Source of the DNA: Actibacterium lipolyticum
GTDB taxonomy: Bacteria > Pseudomonadota > Alphaproteobacteria > Rhodobacterales > Rhodobacteraceae
DNA: 64,000 bases
Direction of reading: 5' to 3'
Assembly (NCBI RefSeq): GCF_900184935.1
Contig: NZ_FXYE01000002.1
Span: forward strand, 1,479,501-1,543,500
Shown: piece by piece, positions 25,298 through 33,935 of the stretch
Position numbering within the stretch: the first letter of the stretch is position 1
How the letters are laid out: each line of letters opens with the position of its first letter
Translations under genes and position numbers: made by a program
Notes under the pieces: model-generated
Told to the model about the DNA's origin: nothing
Seen by the model: only the letters and a program-made list of their open reading frames with translations
Databases searched by the model: none

Positions 25298-26164
25298 ATG
25301 GCTGGTTACGATGATCGTGACGGACATATCTGGGTGGACGGTAAGCTTGTGCCGTGGCGGGACGCCAATGTTCACATCCTGACGCATGCGCTTCACTACG
25401 CTTCTTCGGTGTTCGAAGGCGAACGGGCCTATAACGGCAAAATCTTCAAAAGCCGCGAACATTCAGAGCGGCTGAAACGCTCTGCCAACATGATCGACTT
25501 CGAAATTCCGTATTCGATTGATCAGATCGAAGCCGCGAAAGAAGAGGTTCTGAAAACCTCGGGCCTGTCGGACGCTTATGTGCGCGCAATCGCATGGCGC
25601 GGTGCTGGCGAAGATATGGGTGTCGCATCGGCGCGCAACCCGGTTCGCATGGCGATCGCGGCGTGGGAATGGGGAGCCTATTACGGCGACGCCAAGATGA
25701 AGGGCGCGAAGCTGGACATTTCCAAATGGAAACGCCCGTCGCCCGAAACCATTCCATCGCACGCCAAGGCCGCCGGTCTTTACATGATCTGCACCATGTC
25801 CAAGCACGCGGCCGAGGCGAAGGGCTGTTCCGACGCGATGATGTTTGACTATCGCGGCTATGTGGCCGAAGCGACCGGCGCGAACATCTTCTTCGTCAAA
25901 GACGGCGAAGTGCACACGCCTGACCCCGATTGCTTCTTGAACGGCATCACCCGCCAGACGGTTATCGGCATGCTGAAAGACCGCGGCATCAAGGTGCACG
26001 AACGCCACATCATGCCCGAAGAGCTGGAAGGGTTCGAACAGTGCTGGCTAACCGGCACCGCCGCCGAAGTGACCCCCGTGGGCCAGATTGGTGACTATAA
26101 CTTCGAAGTGGGCGCCCTGACACGCGACATCGCCGAAGCATATGAAAAGCTGGTTCGGGAATAA
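25298..26164 (+). CDS. ilvE: Branched-chain amino acid aminotransferase
   Basis: A PLP enzyme that transfers the amino group between glutamate and the keto acids of valine, leucine and isoleucine. The 288-aa length fits the bacterial class IV type. Motifs are HALHYASSVFEGERAYNG, the PLP lysine K157 in IPSHAKAAGLYM, and DYRGYVAEATGANIFFVKDG. The ATG at 25298 follows AGAAAGGATCG. The gene faces petP across a 248-base region with two copies of a palindromic site, so it may be under amino-acid control. A terminator follows at 26192. Confidence 0.95.
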   Translation: MAGYDDRDGHIWVDGKLVPWRDANVHILTHALHYASSVFEGERAYNGKIFKSREHSERLKRSANMIDFEIPYSIDQIEAAKEEVLKTSGLSDAYVRAIAWRGAGEDMGVASARNPVRMAIAAWEWGAYYGDAKMKGAKLDISKWKRPSPETIPSHAKAAGLYMICTMSKHAAEAKGCSDAMMFDYRGYVAEATGANIFFVKDGEVHTPDPDCFLNGITRQTVIGMLKDRGIKVHERHIMPEELEGFEQCWLTGTAAEVTPVGQIGDYNFEVGALTRDIAEAYEKLVRE

Positions 26165-26191
26165 GTTTCAGCCACGCAGATCAAGATTAAG

Positions 26192-26219
26192 AAGAGCACG
26201 CCTTGGGCGTGCTCTTTTC
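26192..26219. terminator. Intrinsic terminator between ilvE and the DUF1294 gene
   Basis: AAGAGCACGCC (26192-26202) pairs perfectly with GGCGTGCTCTT (26206-26216) over a TTG loop, then TTCG. An 11-bp stem with T-run on the plus strand. The reverse strand ends in A-rich sequence, so it could also stop the convergent gene. Confidence 0.9.
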
Positions 26220-26232
26220 GTTAAGAACCGCG

Positions 26233-26592
26233 TTAGCCGAGATAACGAACCGCGAACTGAGCAAGGCCGTTCAGCCCAGCGCCCACCGTTGAACGGATTT
26301 GCGGGTGGAACAGTGACATCAGCGCAACCACCTGCCCCAGCACGATCAAATTCAACACTGTCCGGAACGGCTGTTTCCGGGTTTTGTGGCGAAGAACTTT
26401 TTGCGCCAGCTTGGCCGACGGGCTTCCACCAACGAATGACCAGATCAGCAACGTGGATTCGCGTATGCGCCAGCCACCGTTAGCCGCCCGATGCTTATCC
26501 CATGCGAAAAGGAGATAGGTAATCAGGTTCACACAAAACAAGTACGGTAGAACGATAACAAGCCATGCAAACGGCTCCAACGTTTCGGGCAC
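26233..26592 (-). CDS. DUF1294 domain membrane protein
   Basis: A small inner-membrane protein of about 119 aa. It shows the DUF1294 pattern: a hydrophobic segment VLPYLFCVNLITYLLFAWDKHRAANGGWRIRESTLL, then GGSPSAKLAQKVLRHKTRKQPF, then a second hydrophobic segment LNLIVLGQVVALMSLF. The role is unknown. I chose the GTG at 26592 because GGAG stands 7 bases upstream. A GTG seven codons earlier (26613) is also open but has no ribosome site. It is convergent with ilvE. Confidence 0.75.
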   Translation of the reverse strand: MPETLEPFAWLVIVLPYLFCVNLITYLLFAWDKHRAANGGWRIRESTLLIWSFVGGSPSAKLAQKVLRHKTRKQPFRTVLNLIVLGQVVALMSLFHPQIRSTVGAGLNGLAQFAVRYLG

Positions 26593-26665
26593 GACGACAC
26601 TCCACTGACACACTGAACATGTTGCAGCAGCTAAACCATTTATGCGCGTCGTTGCCCAGACACAG

Positions 26666-27229
26666 TCAGTCCGTTGCGGTAATCTTCAACCCGACTGCGG
26701 CGTACCAATCGGCCATCGCGCGGATTTCAACGTCGGTCAGGTCGGCGGCGATGTCTGACATCACCTCATGCACGCGTTTGCCGTTTCGGAACGCCTTTAG
26801 CTGTGTGTCGATATAGATGTTGGTTTCCCCGGCCAGATTTGGCGCATCTTCGGCGACGGCGATACCGTCAGCCCCATGGCATCCCACGCACAGTTCGGGC
26901 GCGTCGTCGGGGTTGGCCGTGATGGTCGCCACGGCGGTGTGGCTTGCATACCATGCCGACACATCTGCGATCTGTTGATCGGACAGGCCGCTGGCCACGA
27001 CGGTCATCATTTCGTGCACGCGCGCGCCGGTTTTGAACGCGTGAAGCTGCGCGGAAAGATAGGCCGCCGGTTCACCTCCGATATGGGGTGCGATGGGGAT
27101 TTTGGCGTAGCCGTCCAGCCCGTGACACGTGCGGCACATCCCAGCGACCTTGCGCCCGGCATCCACGTCCTGCGCAAGGGCACCCCCGGCAAGCATCAGC
27201 CCGCCGAGAGCAAGAACAACGCAACGCAT
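26666..27229 (-). CDS. Dihaem c-type cytochrome
   Basis: A 187-aa periplasmic cytochrome with a signal peptide (residues 1-20) and two c-type haem sites, CRTCHG (32-36) and CVGCHG (114-118). They lie in two similar halves that resemble cytochrome c4 or cytochrome c553 type: both halves end in ADW/YASH-like and ADWYAAV segments, a sign of internal duplication. Its start overlaps the stop of the PQQ-type dehydrogenase gene by one base (TGATG), so the two are translated together. It is the probable electron acceptor of that enzyme. Confidence 0.88.
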   Translation of the reverse strand: MRCVVLALGGLMLAGGALAQDVDAGRKVAGMCRTCHGLDGYAKIPIAPHIGGEPAAYLSAQLHAFKTGARVHEMMTVVASGLSDQQIADVSAWYASHTAVATITANPDDAPELCVGCHGADGIAVAEDAPNLAGETNIYIDTQLKAFRNGKRVHEVMSDIAADLTDVEIRAMADWYAAVGLKITATD

Positions 27230-28485
27230 CAGTTGCCTTCGTACCAGATGCGATAAAGCGCACCGGCAAGGTCATCCGACACAAGGATCGACCCATCGCG
27301 CAGAGACACGACATCGACAGGGCGGCCCAGGTATTCGCCGTTTTCGTCGATCCAGCCTTCGGCAAACGGCTCTGTCGTGGCGTTTCCTTCGCCGTCAATG
27401 AAGGTCACCATGACCCGCGCGCCAACCGGCGTTGTGCGGTTCCATGACCCGTGCTGAGCCGAAAAGATGGCGTTCTTATACTTCGCCGGGAACATGTTCC
27501 CGGAATAGAACGACATGCCAAGGTCAGCCGCATGTGCCACGGTTTCAACGGCAGGCATCACAACATCGACCGGCACGTCTTCGCCCTTATATTCGTTGGT
27601 GCGTACCGAACCGCCGCCAAACCACGGATGGCCGAAATGCTGGCCCATTTCCGTTTGGCGGTTGATTTCACCCGGCGGAATATCGTCGCCCATGCCATCG
27701 ACCTGATTGTCGGTCCACCACAGCTCTCCGGTTTCGGGGTGGAAGTCGTGGCCGACAGAGTTGCGCACGCCATAGGTATAAACCTCGCGCCCGCTGCCGT
27801 CGGTGTTCATGCGGATGATCCCACCGATGCCGACCTGATTGTAAAGGTCCAGCTTTTCCGCCGGGGCCACGTTGAACGGCTGCCCAAGCGAGATATAGAT
27901 CTTGCCGTCCGGCCCGATTTTGCAGACCCGCGCGGTGTGGTTAAAGCTTTCCTCTTCCACCGGAATTAGGTCGCCCTTGGCCACAAGGTTAAACGCCGCC
28001 ACGTCCGGGCTTTCGTAAAAGAATTCGGCCGCTGGGAACAAAAGCACGCGGTTCTGTTCGGCGATGTAAAGGAACCCGTCCTTGGAAAAGCACGGCCCGT
28101 TCGGGATAGAGAATTGCAGCGAGGGCGCGAAATCCTTCACCTCGTCCGCGACGCGGTCTTTGTTACGGTCAGTGACCGACCAGACCTTATCTTTCCGCGT
28201 GCCAACAAAGGTTACGATGCCTTGGGGCCCCACGGCCATGTGCCGCGCGTCGGGCACGATTGCGTAAAGCCCGATTTTAAAACCAGGCGGCAAAGTGATT
28301 CCCGCCAGCGTTTTTTCAATCCCGGCGGCGTAATCGCCCCCTTGTTCAACGAACGTGAACTCGGTCACGCCGGTCGATTGGAAATTCGAAAGTTTCTCAA
28401 GATTATCGGGGACTTCGGCTGACTGCGCGAATACTGGACCCGTAAACGCAGCCAAAACCGCGGCGCACAAAAACGTACTTTTCAT
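27229..28485 (-). CDS. Exported PQQ-dependent sugar dehydrogenase-like beta-propeller protein
   Basis: A 418-aa exported protein with a signal peptide (MKSTFLCAAVLAAFTGPVFA). The mature part resembles soluble quinoprotein glucose or sorbosone dehydrogenases: LPPGFKIGLYAIVPDARHMAVGPQG, then KIYISLGQPFNV, YGVRNSVGHDFHPETGELWWTDNQVDGMGDDIPPGEINR, and the closing VVSLRDGSILVSDDLAGALYRI. The YGVRNSVG/HDFHP and VSDD elements match the family's PQQ and calcium region. GGGAGG stands 8 bases before this ATG. The dihaem cytochrome downstream is the likely electron acceptor. The sugar oxidised is not known, and I did not see PQQ synthesis genes nearby. Confidence 0.85.
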   Translation of the reverse strand: MKSTFLCAAVLAAFTGPVFAQSAEVPDNLEKLSNFQSTGVTEFTFVEQGGDYAAGIEKTLAGITLPPGFKIGLYAIVPDARHMAVGPQGIVTFVGTRKDKVWSVTDRNKDRVADEVKDFAPSLQFSIPNGPCFSKDGFLYIAEQNRVLLFPAAEFFYESPDVAAFNLVAKGDLIPVEEESFNHTARVCKIGPDGKIYISLGQPFNVAPAEKLDLYNQVGIGGIIRMNTDGSGREVYTYGVRNSVGHDFHPETGELWWTDNQVDGMGDDIPPGEINRQTEMGQHFGHPWFGGGSVRTNEYKGEDVPVDVVMPAVETVAHAADLGMSFYSGNMFPAKYKNAIFSAQHGSWNRTTPVGARVMVTFIDGEGNATTEPFAEGWIDENGEYLGRPVDVVSLRDGSILVSDDLAGALYRIWYEGN

Positions 28486-28633
28486 TGGTTCCTCCCTAGC
28501 GATTATTTTGAGCCGCACTGAATTTACGGCACGCGAAAGCCTTTGCTTTCCGTAGGGGAAGCTAACCCATCAGGCGGTGGACTCAAAATTAAATCAGAAA
28601 TTGGTCAGATAACTTTACCTGTTTGGCGCAAAG

Positions 28634-29560
28634 CTATTTGCCACCCGGCGCCATGCCCTTGCGCTGCTTTGACCGTTCAAGGCCAAGCTGCCGTTCGCGC
28701 CAGATAATCATGACTCCGGCGGCAATCACCAGACCCGCACCCGACAGCATGATTGGGGTCGGCACCTCGTCAAACACGAAATACCCGATAAGCAGCGCCA
28801 ACAGCATCGAAGCATAGTCAAACGGTGCCACAACCGACGCATCCGCGTAGCGATAGCTTGACGTCAGGAAGATCTGCGCCACCCCGCCCAGCAAGCCCGC
28901 CAAGATCAAATAGGCCGCTTCGCGCGGGGCCGGCACGACCCATCCAAACGGGATTGTGGCCAGCGACAGGATCGTGCCCGTGACCGAAAACCAAAAGACG
29001 ATCGCGGCCGTCCGTTCCGTGTGCACCAGTTTGCGCACAAACACCTGCGCCAGCGCGGCACAGGTTGCACCGCCCAACACGACGACCGCGCCCAAGGTTT
29101 GGCTGGCATCCATATCATTGTTGGAAAAGGCTGTCAGACGCGGCGAAAGTACGATCAAGACCCCGACAAGCCCCATGCCCACCGCCGCCAAACGAAACAC
29201 GCGCACCTCTTCGCCAAGGAACATCGCGGCAAAGATTACCACCAACAGCGGGGCGGCGTATCCGATGGCCGTAACCTCGGGCAGGGGCAGCAGGCCCAGC
29301 CCGGCAAACATAAGCCCCATCGCCATCGACCCGACCAGCCCGCGCCAGAAATGACCCAGCGGGTTAGAGGTGCGCAGCCCGACCGACAATTCTTGCCGCG
29401 CGGCCAGCCACGCGATGATCACCGGCAGCGCAAACAGAGAGCGGAAGAACACCGATTCACCCGGCGGCACATGTTCAGACACCGACTTAATCAGCGAAGA
29501 CATCACGACAAAAAGTGTGACAGAGGCAAGCTTGAAGGCAATGGCGCGCGCGGGTTGCAT
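28634..29560 (-). CDS. DMT superfamily transporter (EamA family), second copy
   Basis: A 308-aa inner-membrane protein with ten hydrophobic segments in two EamA repeats. Seen are AFKLASVTLFVVMSSLIKSV at the start, FRSLFALPVIIAWLAA, VTAIGYAAPLLVVIFAAMFLGEEVRVFRLAAVGMGLVGVLIV, and YADASVVAPFDYASMLLALLIGYFVFDEVPTPIMLSGAGLVIAAGVMII in the second repeat. Metabolite export is the general role and the substrate is not known. It is the second DMT gene in the window (see 15317). A hairpin, GAAAGC..GCTTTC at 28535-28550, lies between this gene and the dehydrogenase gene downstream on the same strand. Confidence 0.85.
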   Translation of the reverse strand: MQPARAIAFKLASVTLFVVMSSLIKSVSEHVPPGESVFFRSLFALPVIIAWLAARQELSVGLRTSNPLGHFWRGLVGSMAMGLMFAGLGLLPLPEVTAIGYAAPLLVVIFAAMFLGEEVRVFRLAAVGMGLVGVLIVLSPRLTAFSNNDMDASQTLGAVVVLGGATCAALAQVFVRKLVHTERTAAIVFWFSVTGTILSLATIPFGWVVPAPREAAYLILAGLLGGVAQIFLTSSYRYADASVVAPFDYASMLLALLIGYFVFDEVPTPIMLSGAGLVIAAGVMIIWRERQLGLERSKQRKGMAPGGK

Positions 29561-29600
29561 GAGTCTGTCCTACGCCTGTCTTTGCGCGATGGGAATGGGT

Positions 29601-30773
29601 TTAAAGGATCGTCCGTTCGACAAACCACCAGAACCCAATCAGCCCAATGATCACAGACGCCGGAATAGCGATAACCGCGCGATACCAGTCTTTCTTTGCG
29701 AACCAGATACCCACCAACAAGAACGCGGCTAAAATAACGGCCAGTTGCCCCAGCTCTACCCCGATATTGAAGGCCACAAGGTCTGCAATCAGGCGGCTGG
29801 GGTTCATCCCGATTTCACCCAACACGCTGGCGAAGCCCAAGCCGTGCAGCAGGCCAAAGGCAAAGATGACCACGATCCGGCGCATGTTCATCTGCCCGCC
29901 CAAGACGTTCTCAACGGCGATATAAACGATGGACGCGGCAATCAGCGGTTCAACGATTTCGGGTGAAATAGTGACGATTTTCAGCGTCGCCAGCGCCAGT
30001 GTTACCGTGTGCGCAACGGTAAACGCTGTCACCTGCCAAAGCAGCGGCCGCAGGTGAAGCGAGAAGAAGAAAAGCCCCAGCACGAACAGGATATGATCCA
30101 GCCCTTTGGGCACAATATGTTCGAAGCCAAGCACGACATAGCGCCCGAATTCCTGAAGCGCGCCCAGTTCGGCAACGCCTTCGCGCGGCAGTGGGTCGCT
30201 CATCTGGCCGCCTTCAAGATAGCCGGTGTAAAGGGCGTCACCTTCACCAACTTGGCGCAGAACAAGCGGGCCGTAGGTTGCGTTCCACCCAATCATGACG
30301 GGCGCGTCGCCATCGGGAAGCTGCGCGGTAAGGGTAAGAACGCTGTCGCGCGCGATGTCTGTGTCGCCGACCTCGGGGATTTGAACATCGCCTAGTGACG
30401 GTTCGATTTCGGCGCCGTCGACCTCTATCCGGATGCCATCTTTGATCGCTGGCCAAATGTCGTTGAATGCCGTTTCCAGATCCGCAGGGGGAAGCGCGCG
30501 CAGCTGATCGTAATATCCTGAAAGCGGGGAATTGTCGGTATCGTCCAGCCCGGCCAGATCGATCCCGGCCACCAGCCCCTCTAGGGCCAGCCGAAGGTCC
30601 AGGCGCACGGCGTCTTGGGTGACCTCTACATCACCGATGGCTGGCCGCACCTCATGCGCGGTGGCGGATGCCGCAAACAACCCCGTGAGAATCGCCAGCA
30701 GAACACCGTGCAGGGTTGACTTGACCCCGCGCCGCAGCAGGTAGTTGATTATGACAAACCCGGTTGGAAACAT
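29601..30773 (-). CDS. HupE/UreJ_2 family membrane protein with periplasmic N-terminal domain
   Basis: A 390-aa protein. The first part (to about residue 195) is a signal-like segment and an Ig-like periplasmic domain beginning HEVRPAIGDVEV. The second part has six or seven membrane segments with the HupE motif GFEHIVPKGLDHILFVLGLFFFS, and LHGLGFASVLGEIGM. HupE/UreJ proteins move nickel or cobalt. The start at 30773 is preceded by AAGGGA at a good distance. This start overlaps the start of the divergent DUF4198 gene, so its promoter must lie within that gene. It forms a metal locus with the next two genes. Confidence 0.8.
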   Translation of the reverse strand: MFPTGFVIINYLLRRGVKSTLHGVLLAILTGLFAASATAHEVRPAIGDVEVTQDAVRLDLRLALEGLVAGIDLAGLDDTDNSPLSGYYDQLRALPPADLETAFNDIWPAIKDGIRIEVDGAEIEPSLGDVQIPEVGDTDIARDSVLTLTAQLPDGDAPVMIGWNATYGPLVLRQVGEGDALYTGYLEGGQMSDPLPREGVAELGALQEFGRYVVLGFEHIVPKGLDHILFVLGLFFFSLHLRPLLWQVTAFTVAHTVTLALATLKIVTISPEIVEPLIAASIVYIAVENVLGGQMNMRRIVVIFAFGLLHGLGFASVLGEIGMNPSRLIADLVAFNIGVELGQLAVILAAFLLVGIWFAKKDWYRAVIAIPASVIIGLIGFWWFVERTIL

Positions 30774-31587
30774 GCGCATTCCCTTATCAATAACTTTCAT
30801 CGCAACAATGCTAATTAGCGCGGCTTCAGCGCAAGCCCATGAATTCTGGATCTCGCCCGAGTCCTATCAGATTGCGCCGGATGACCCTATCCGCGCTGAC
30901 ATCCGGGTGGGGCAAAACCTGAAAGGGTCCGCCTATGCCTATATCCCCAAGCGGTTTGAACGGTTTGATCTGATCGTCGGAGACAGCGTCATTCCTGTTG
31001 AGGGGCGCATGGGCGACAGGCCCGCAATGGTCACTATTCCACCTGAAAGCGGGATGGCGATTGTCGTTCACGAAACGACCGATACCATCCTGACCTATAC
31101 CGATTGGGACAAGTTCCTGACCTTCGTGACCGACAAACACTTCCCCGATGCGCTGGAACAACACGCCGCGCGCGGCTTGCCCGAAACGGGTTTTCGCGAA
31201 AGTTATCGCCGGTTTGCCAAAAGCCTGATCGCAGTGGGCGATGGTGCGGGCACAGACCGCCCCGTGGGCCTAGAGACCGAGATTGTCGCCCTTTCCAACC
31301 CCTATACCGACGACATGACCAACGGCTTGCCCGTTCAGGTTCTGTATAACGGCTCTCCGCGCCAGAATGCGCAGGTCGAGGTGTTTGACAAAGCGCCCGA
31401 CGGCAAGGTCACAGTGACCCAGATTTTCACCGACCCCTTGGGTCATGCGACCATCCCCGTTGCCCGTGGCCATGAGTACCTGCTAGATGCTGTGATATTA
31501 CGAAGCACCGGAAACGACGATTTTGAAGCCGGTCCAGTTTGGCACTCTCTTTGGGCCGCCCTGACATTTCAGGTTCCCGGCGAATAG
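30772..31587 (+). CDS. DUF4198 domain exported protein (NikM-like)
   Basis: A 271-aa protein with a signal peptide (MRIPLSITFIATMLISAASAQA). It has the DUF4198 opening HEFWISPESYQIAPDDPIRADIRVGQNLKGSAYAYIPKRFERF, and later beta-rich segments ending in HSLWAALTFQVPGE. DUF4198 proteins accompany nickel or cobalt uptake systems in many bacteria and probably bind the metal outside. Another in-frame ATG at 30751 would add seven residues, and I cannot decide between them by ribosome site. The gene is divergent from a HupE gene with which it overlaps by two bases, and is followed 11 bases later by a second HupE-type gene. Confidence 0.78.
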   Translation: MRIPLSITFIATMLISAASAQAHEFWISPESYQIAPDDPIRADIRVGQNLKGSAYAYIPKRFERFDLIVGDSVIPVEGRMGDRPAMVTIPPESGMAIVVHETTDTILTYTDWDKFLTFVTDKHFPDALEQHAARGLPETGFRESYRRFAKSLIAVGDGAGTDRPVGLETEIVALSNPYTDDMTNGLPVQVLYNGSPRQNAQVEVFDKAPDGKVTVTQIFTDPLGHATIPVARGHEYLLDAVILRSTGNDDFEAGPVWHSLWAALTFQVPGE

Positions 31588-31598
31588 AACGGATTAAT

Positions 31599-32180
31599 AT
31601 GACCTACCTCCCGCTAGCCATCGCGCTGACAGTTACTGCCACATCCGCCACGGCGCATACTGGCCCAGACGCCTTGGGTGGGTTCAGTCAGGCATTCATG
31701 CATCCGCTTGGATCATGGGCCCATATTGCCGTGATGTTCGCGGTCGGCCTGTGGGCCGGATATCTGGGGCGCCGCACGGCCTTTGTTTTGCCGTTGGTCT
31801 TCGCGTTGGCGATGGCGGGTGGCATCGGATTGGCCATGCAGGGCATCGCCTTGCCGGCAGTCGAACTGTGGCTGGCGCTTTCTGGCATATCCATGGGTTT
31901 GCTGGTTGCGCTGGCGGTTAGCCCGCCCTTGGCCATTTCCGGGATCATCATCGCAGCACTGGCGGTGTTTCACGGCCACGCTCACGGCGGAGGCCTGACC
32001 GAGATGGCCGAACCTTACCCATTCGCCGCGGGGCTGATCGCCGGGGCAGTTGCGCTTCAGGCATGTGGCGCGTTCCTTGGCCTGTTCGCAAAGTTCAAAA
32101 TTGGTGAGTTTGTGGTTCGCGCGACCGGCCTTGGCATCGCAGCCTTTGGTGTGACCGTGCTGAACGCGTTCATGAACTGA
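31599..32180 (+). CDS. HupE/UreJ family metal transporter (small form)
   Basis: A 193-aa inner-membrane protein with a signal-like N-terminus and about six membrane segments. It has the second metal motif FHGHAHG (residues 123-129, with H124, H126 and H128). The first motif reads HPLGSWAH (35-42) where the family normally has HP..G.DH, so the usual aspartate is an alanine here. The start at 31599 is 11 bases after the DUF4198 stop, so the two are co-transcribed. Likely nickel or cobalt uptake, though the changed motif leaves this uncertain. Its 3' end overlaps queG tail to tail by 11 bases. Confidence 0.82.
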   Translation: MTYLPLAIALTVTATSATAHTGPDALGGFSQAFMHPLGSWAHIAVMFAVGLWAGYLGRRTAFVLPLVFALAMAGGIGLAMQGIALPAVELWLALSGISMGLLVALAVSPPLAISGIIIAALAVFHGHAHGGGLTEMAEPYPFAAGLIAGAVALQACGAFLGLFAKFKIGEFVVRATGLGIAAFGVTVLNAFMN

Positions 32181-33216
32181 CGCGGTCCAACCGCCCAACG
32201 GCCCATCGCGCCGCATCGGCAACGGTTTCATCAGGGTCTTCGGCCAACTGCTGCGCGACAGGGCGCAGGGTTTCATCGTTCGAATTACCAATGGCGTACA
32301 AGACATTGCGCACGAACCTGTTGCGGCCAATCCGTTTGATCGGTGAACCTGAAAACAACGCGCGAAACGCCGAGTCGTCCAATACCGCCAAATCGGCCAA
32401 GCGCGGCGCGATAAGGTCGGGCCGCGCGGCATATTTCACCTCTTGGGCGGTGGCGGCGAATTTGTTCCATGGGCACGCGGCAAGGCAATCATCACAGCCA
32501 TAGATGCGGTTGCCCAGCATCGGGCGCAGCTCTTCTGCGACGGGGCCGTGGTGTTCGATCGTCAGGTAGGAAATGCAGCGCCGCGCATCCAGCTGAAACG
32601 GGGCCGGAAACGCCTTGGTCGGGCAGATATCCAAACACGCGGTGCAAGACCCGCAATGTTCGTATTCCGCTGTGTTAGGCTCTAATTCGATGGTCGTGAA
32701 GATGGCCCCAAGGAAGAACCAACTGCCCAAATCGCGGGACAACAGGTTGGTGTGCTTTCCCTGCCATCCCAGCCCAGCCGCCTGTGCCAACGGCTTTTCC
32801 ATAACGGGGGCCGTATCGACGAAAACCTTGATCTGTTCGCCCGGCACCTGCTCTAGCAACCACCGGCCAACGCGCTTTAGCCGCTTTTTGACAACGTCGT
32901 GGTAATCGCGGTTCTGGGCGTAAACTGAAATCGCGGCATGGTCGCGCTGTTCCAGCACGGCAAGCGGGTCATGGGCGGGCGTATAAGGTTCGGCCAGCAT
33001 GATGACCGAGCGCGCCTCGGGCCAAAGGGCGGCGGGGTTCCCGCGCCAATGCTTTCGCTCTTCCATCCAAGCCATCTGACCGTGGCGACCGTCGGCCAGA
33101 AATGCGTCCAGCCGCGCGGCAATCTCGGGCACGGCGTCGGGGCGGCAAATGCCGACCTTCGCAAAACCGGCCTCTAGGGCATAGGTAGTAAGGTTTTGTT
33201 TGAGCGCGCCGCTCAA
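32170..33216 (-). CDS. queG: Epoxyqueuosine reductase QueG
   Basis: A cobalamin- and iron-sulfur-dependent enzyme that makes the last reduction from epoxyqueuosine to queuosine in tRNA position 34. The 348-aa protein has [10 protein letters not shown] with the catalytic D134, and two [4Fe-4S] sites: [12 protein letters not shown] (C188, C191, C194, C198) and [10 protein letters not shown] (C241, C244, C248). A C-terminal HEAT-like part ends the protein. The start is a TTG at 33216 that overlaps the GST stop. Its need for cobalamin links it loosely to the metal locus next to it. A queuosine-precursor transporter is at 4548. Confidence 0.95.
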   Translation of the reverse strand: MSGALKQNLTTYALEAGFAKVGICRPDAVPEIAARLDAFLADGRHGQMAWMEERKHWRGNPAALWPEARSVIMLAEPYTPAHDPLAVLEQRDHAAISVYAQNRDYHDVVKKRLKRVGRWLLEQVPGEQIKVFVDTAPVMEKPLAQAAGLGWQGKHTNLLSRDLGSWFFLGAIFTTIELEPNTAEYEHCGSCTACLDICPTKAFPAPFQLDARRCISYLTIEHHGPVAEELRPMLGNRIYGCDDCLAACPWNKFAATAQEVKYAARPDLIAPRLADLAVLDDSAFRALFSGSPIKRIGRNRFVRNVLYAIGNSNDETLRPVAQQLAEDPDETVADAARWAVGRLDRVSS

Positions 33217-33878
33217 AAATCAAGGTCCGCATAGTGGGCGGGCGGCGGAAAGCCGGGCACCTGATCGGCCAGCAGCCCGCGAAACGCCGGGCGCGATTTG
33301 ATCTTGGCGTACCAGTCTTTGACGTTGGCGTTCCGGTTCCAGTCTACGTCGCTGATGTAATCAAGGCACGACAGATGCGCGGCGGCGGTGAAATCGGCCA
33401 GCGTCATGACATCACCCGCCAACCAGCGGCGTTGATCCAGCAACCAACCCATATAATCGAGGTGATATTTGATCTTCTGCGCGCCAAATTTGACGTTCTT
33501 ACTGTCCGGGTATCCCTGCCCCATGACCTTTTTGTTCACCCGCTCAAACAACAGCTTTGAGGTGACTTCGGCATGGAATTTATCATCAAACCAAAAGATC
33601 AGCCGCCGGGTTTCGTACCGTTCCGCCGCTGTGCCGGGCATTAGCGCGGGCGTTGGGTGGGTTTCTTCGACGTATTCGCAGATTGCCTGACTTTCCGACA
33701 TTGAACGCCCATCCATCCGCAAAACCGGGACTTTCCCGGCCGGATTGCGGCGCATGAAATCGGGGTCTTGTTCCCAATACCGTTCCTCTACCAGCTCGAC
33801 CTCGATCTTCTTTTCGGCCAGCACAAGGCGCACCTTGCGGGAGTAGGGGGACAGCGGGACGTGGAAAAGACGGTTCAT
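33213..33878 (-). CDS. Glutathione S-transferase family protein
   Basis: A 221-aa cytoplasmic protein with the thioredoxin-fold N-terminal domain ([32 protein letters not shown], with the GSH-contact segment [23 protein letters not shown]) and an alpha-helical C-terminal domain. The serine in SPYSRK is the likely catalytic position. Function in detoxification or thiol chemistry is general to the family. It overlaps queG by 4 bases, so the two are probably one transcript, but no shared pathway is evident. Confidence 0.9.
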   Translation of the reverse strand: MNRLFHVPLSPYSRKVRLVLAEKKIEVELVEERYWEQDPDFMRRNPAGKVPVLRMDGRSMSESQAICEYVEETHPTPALMPGTAAERYETRRLIFWFDDKFHAEVTSKLLFERVNKKVMGQGYPDSKNVKFGAQKIKYHLDYMGWLLDQRRWLAGDVMTLADFTAAAHLSCLDYISDVDWNRNANVKDWYAKIKSRPAFRGLLADQVPGFPPPAHYADLDF

Positions 33879-33935
33879 GGCCTGTTGCTCAATACTGGAG
33901 GGACATCCCCCTCATGCCGCGCTACGCGGGGATTT

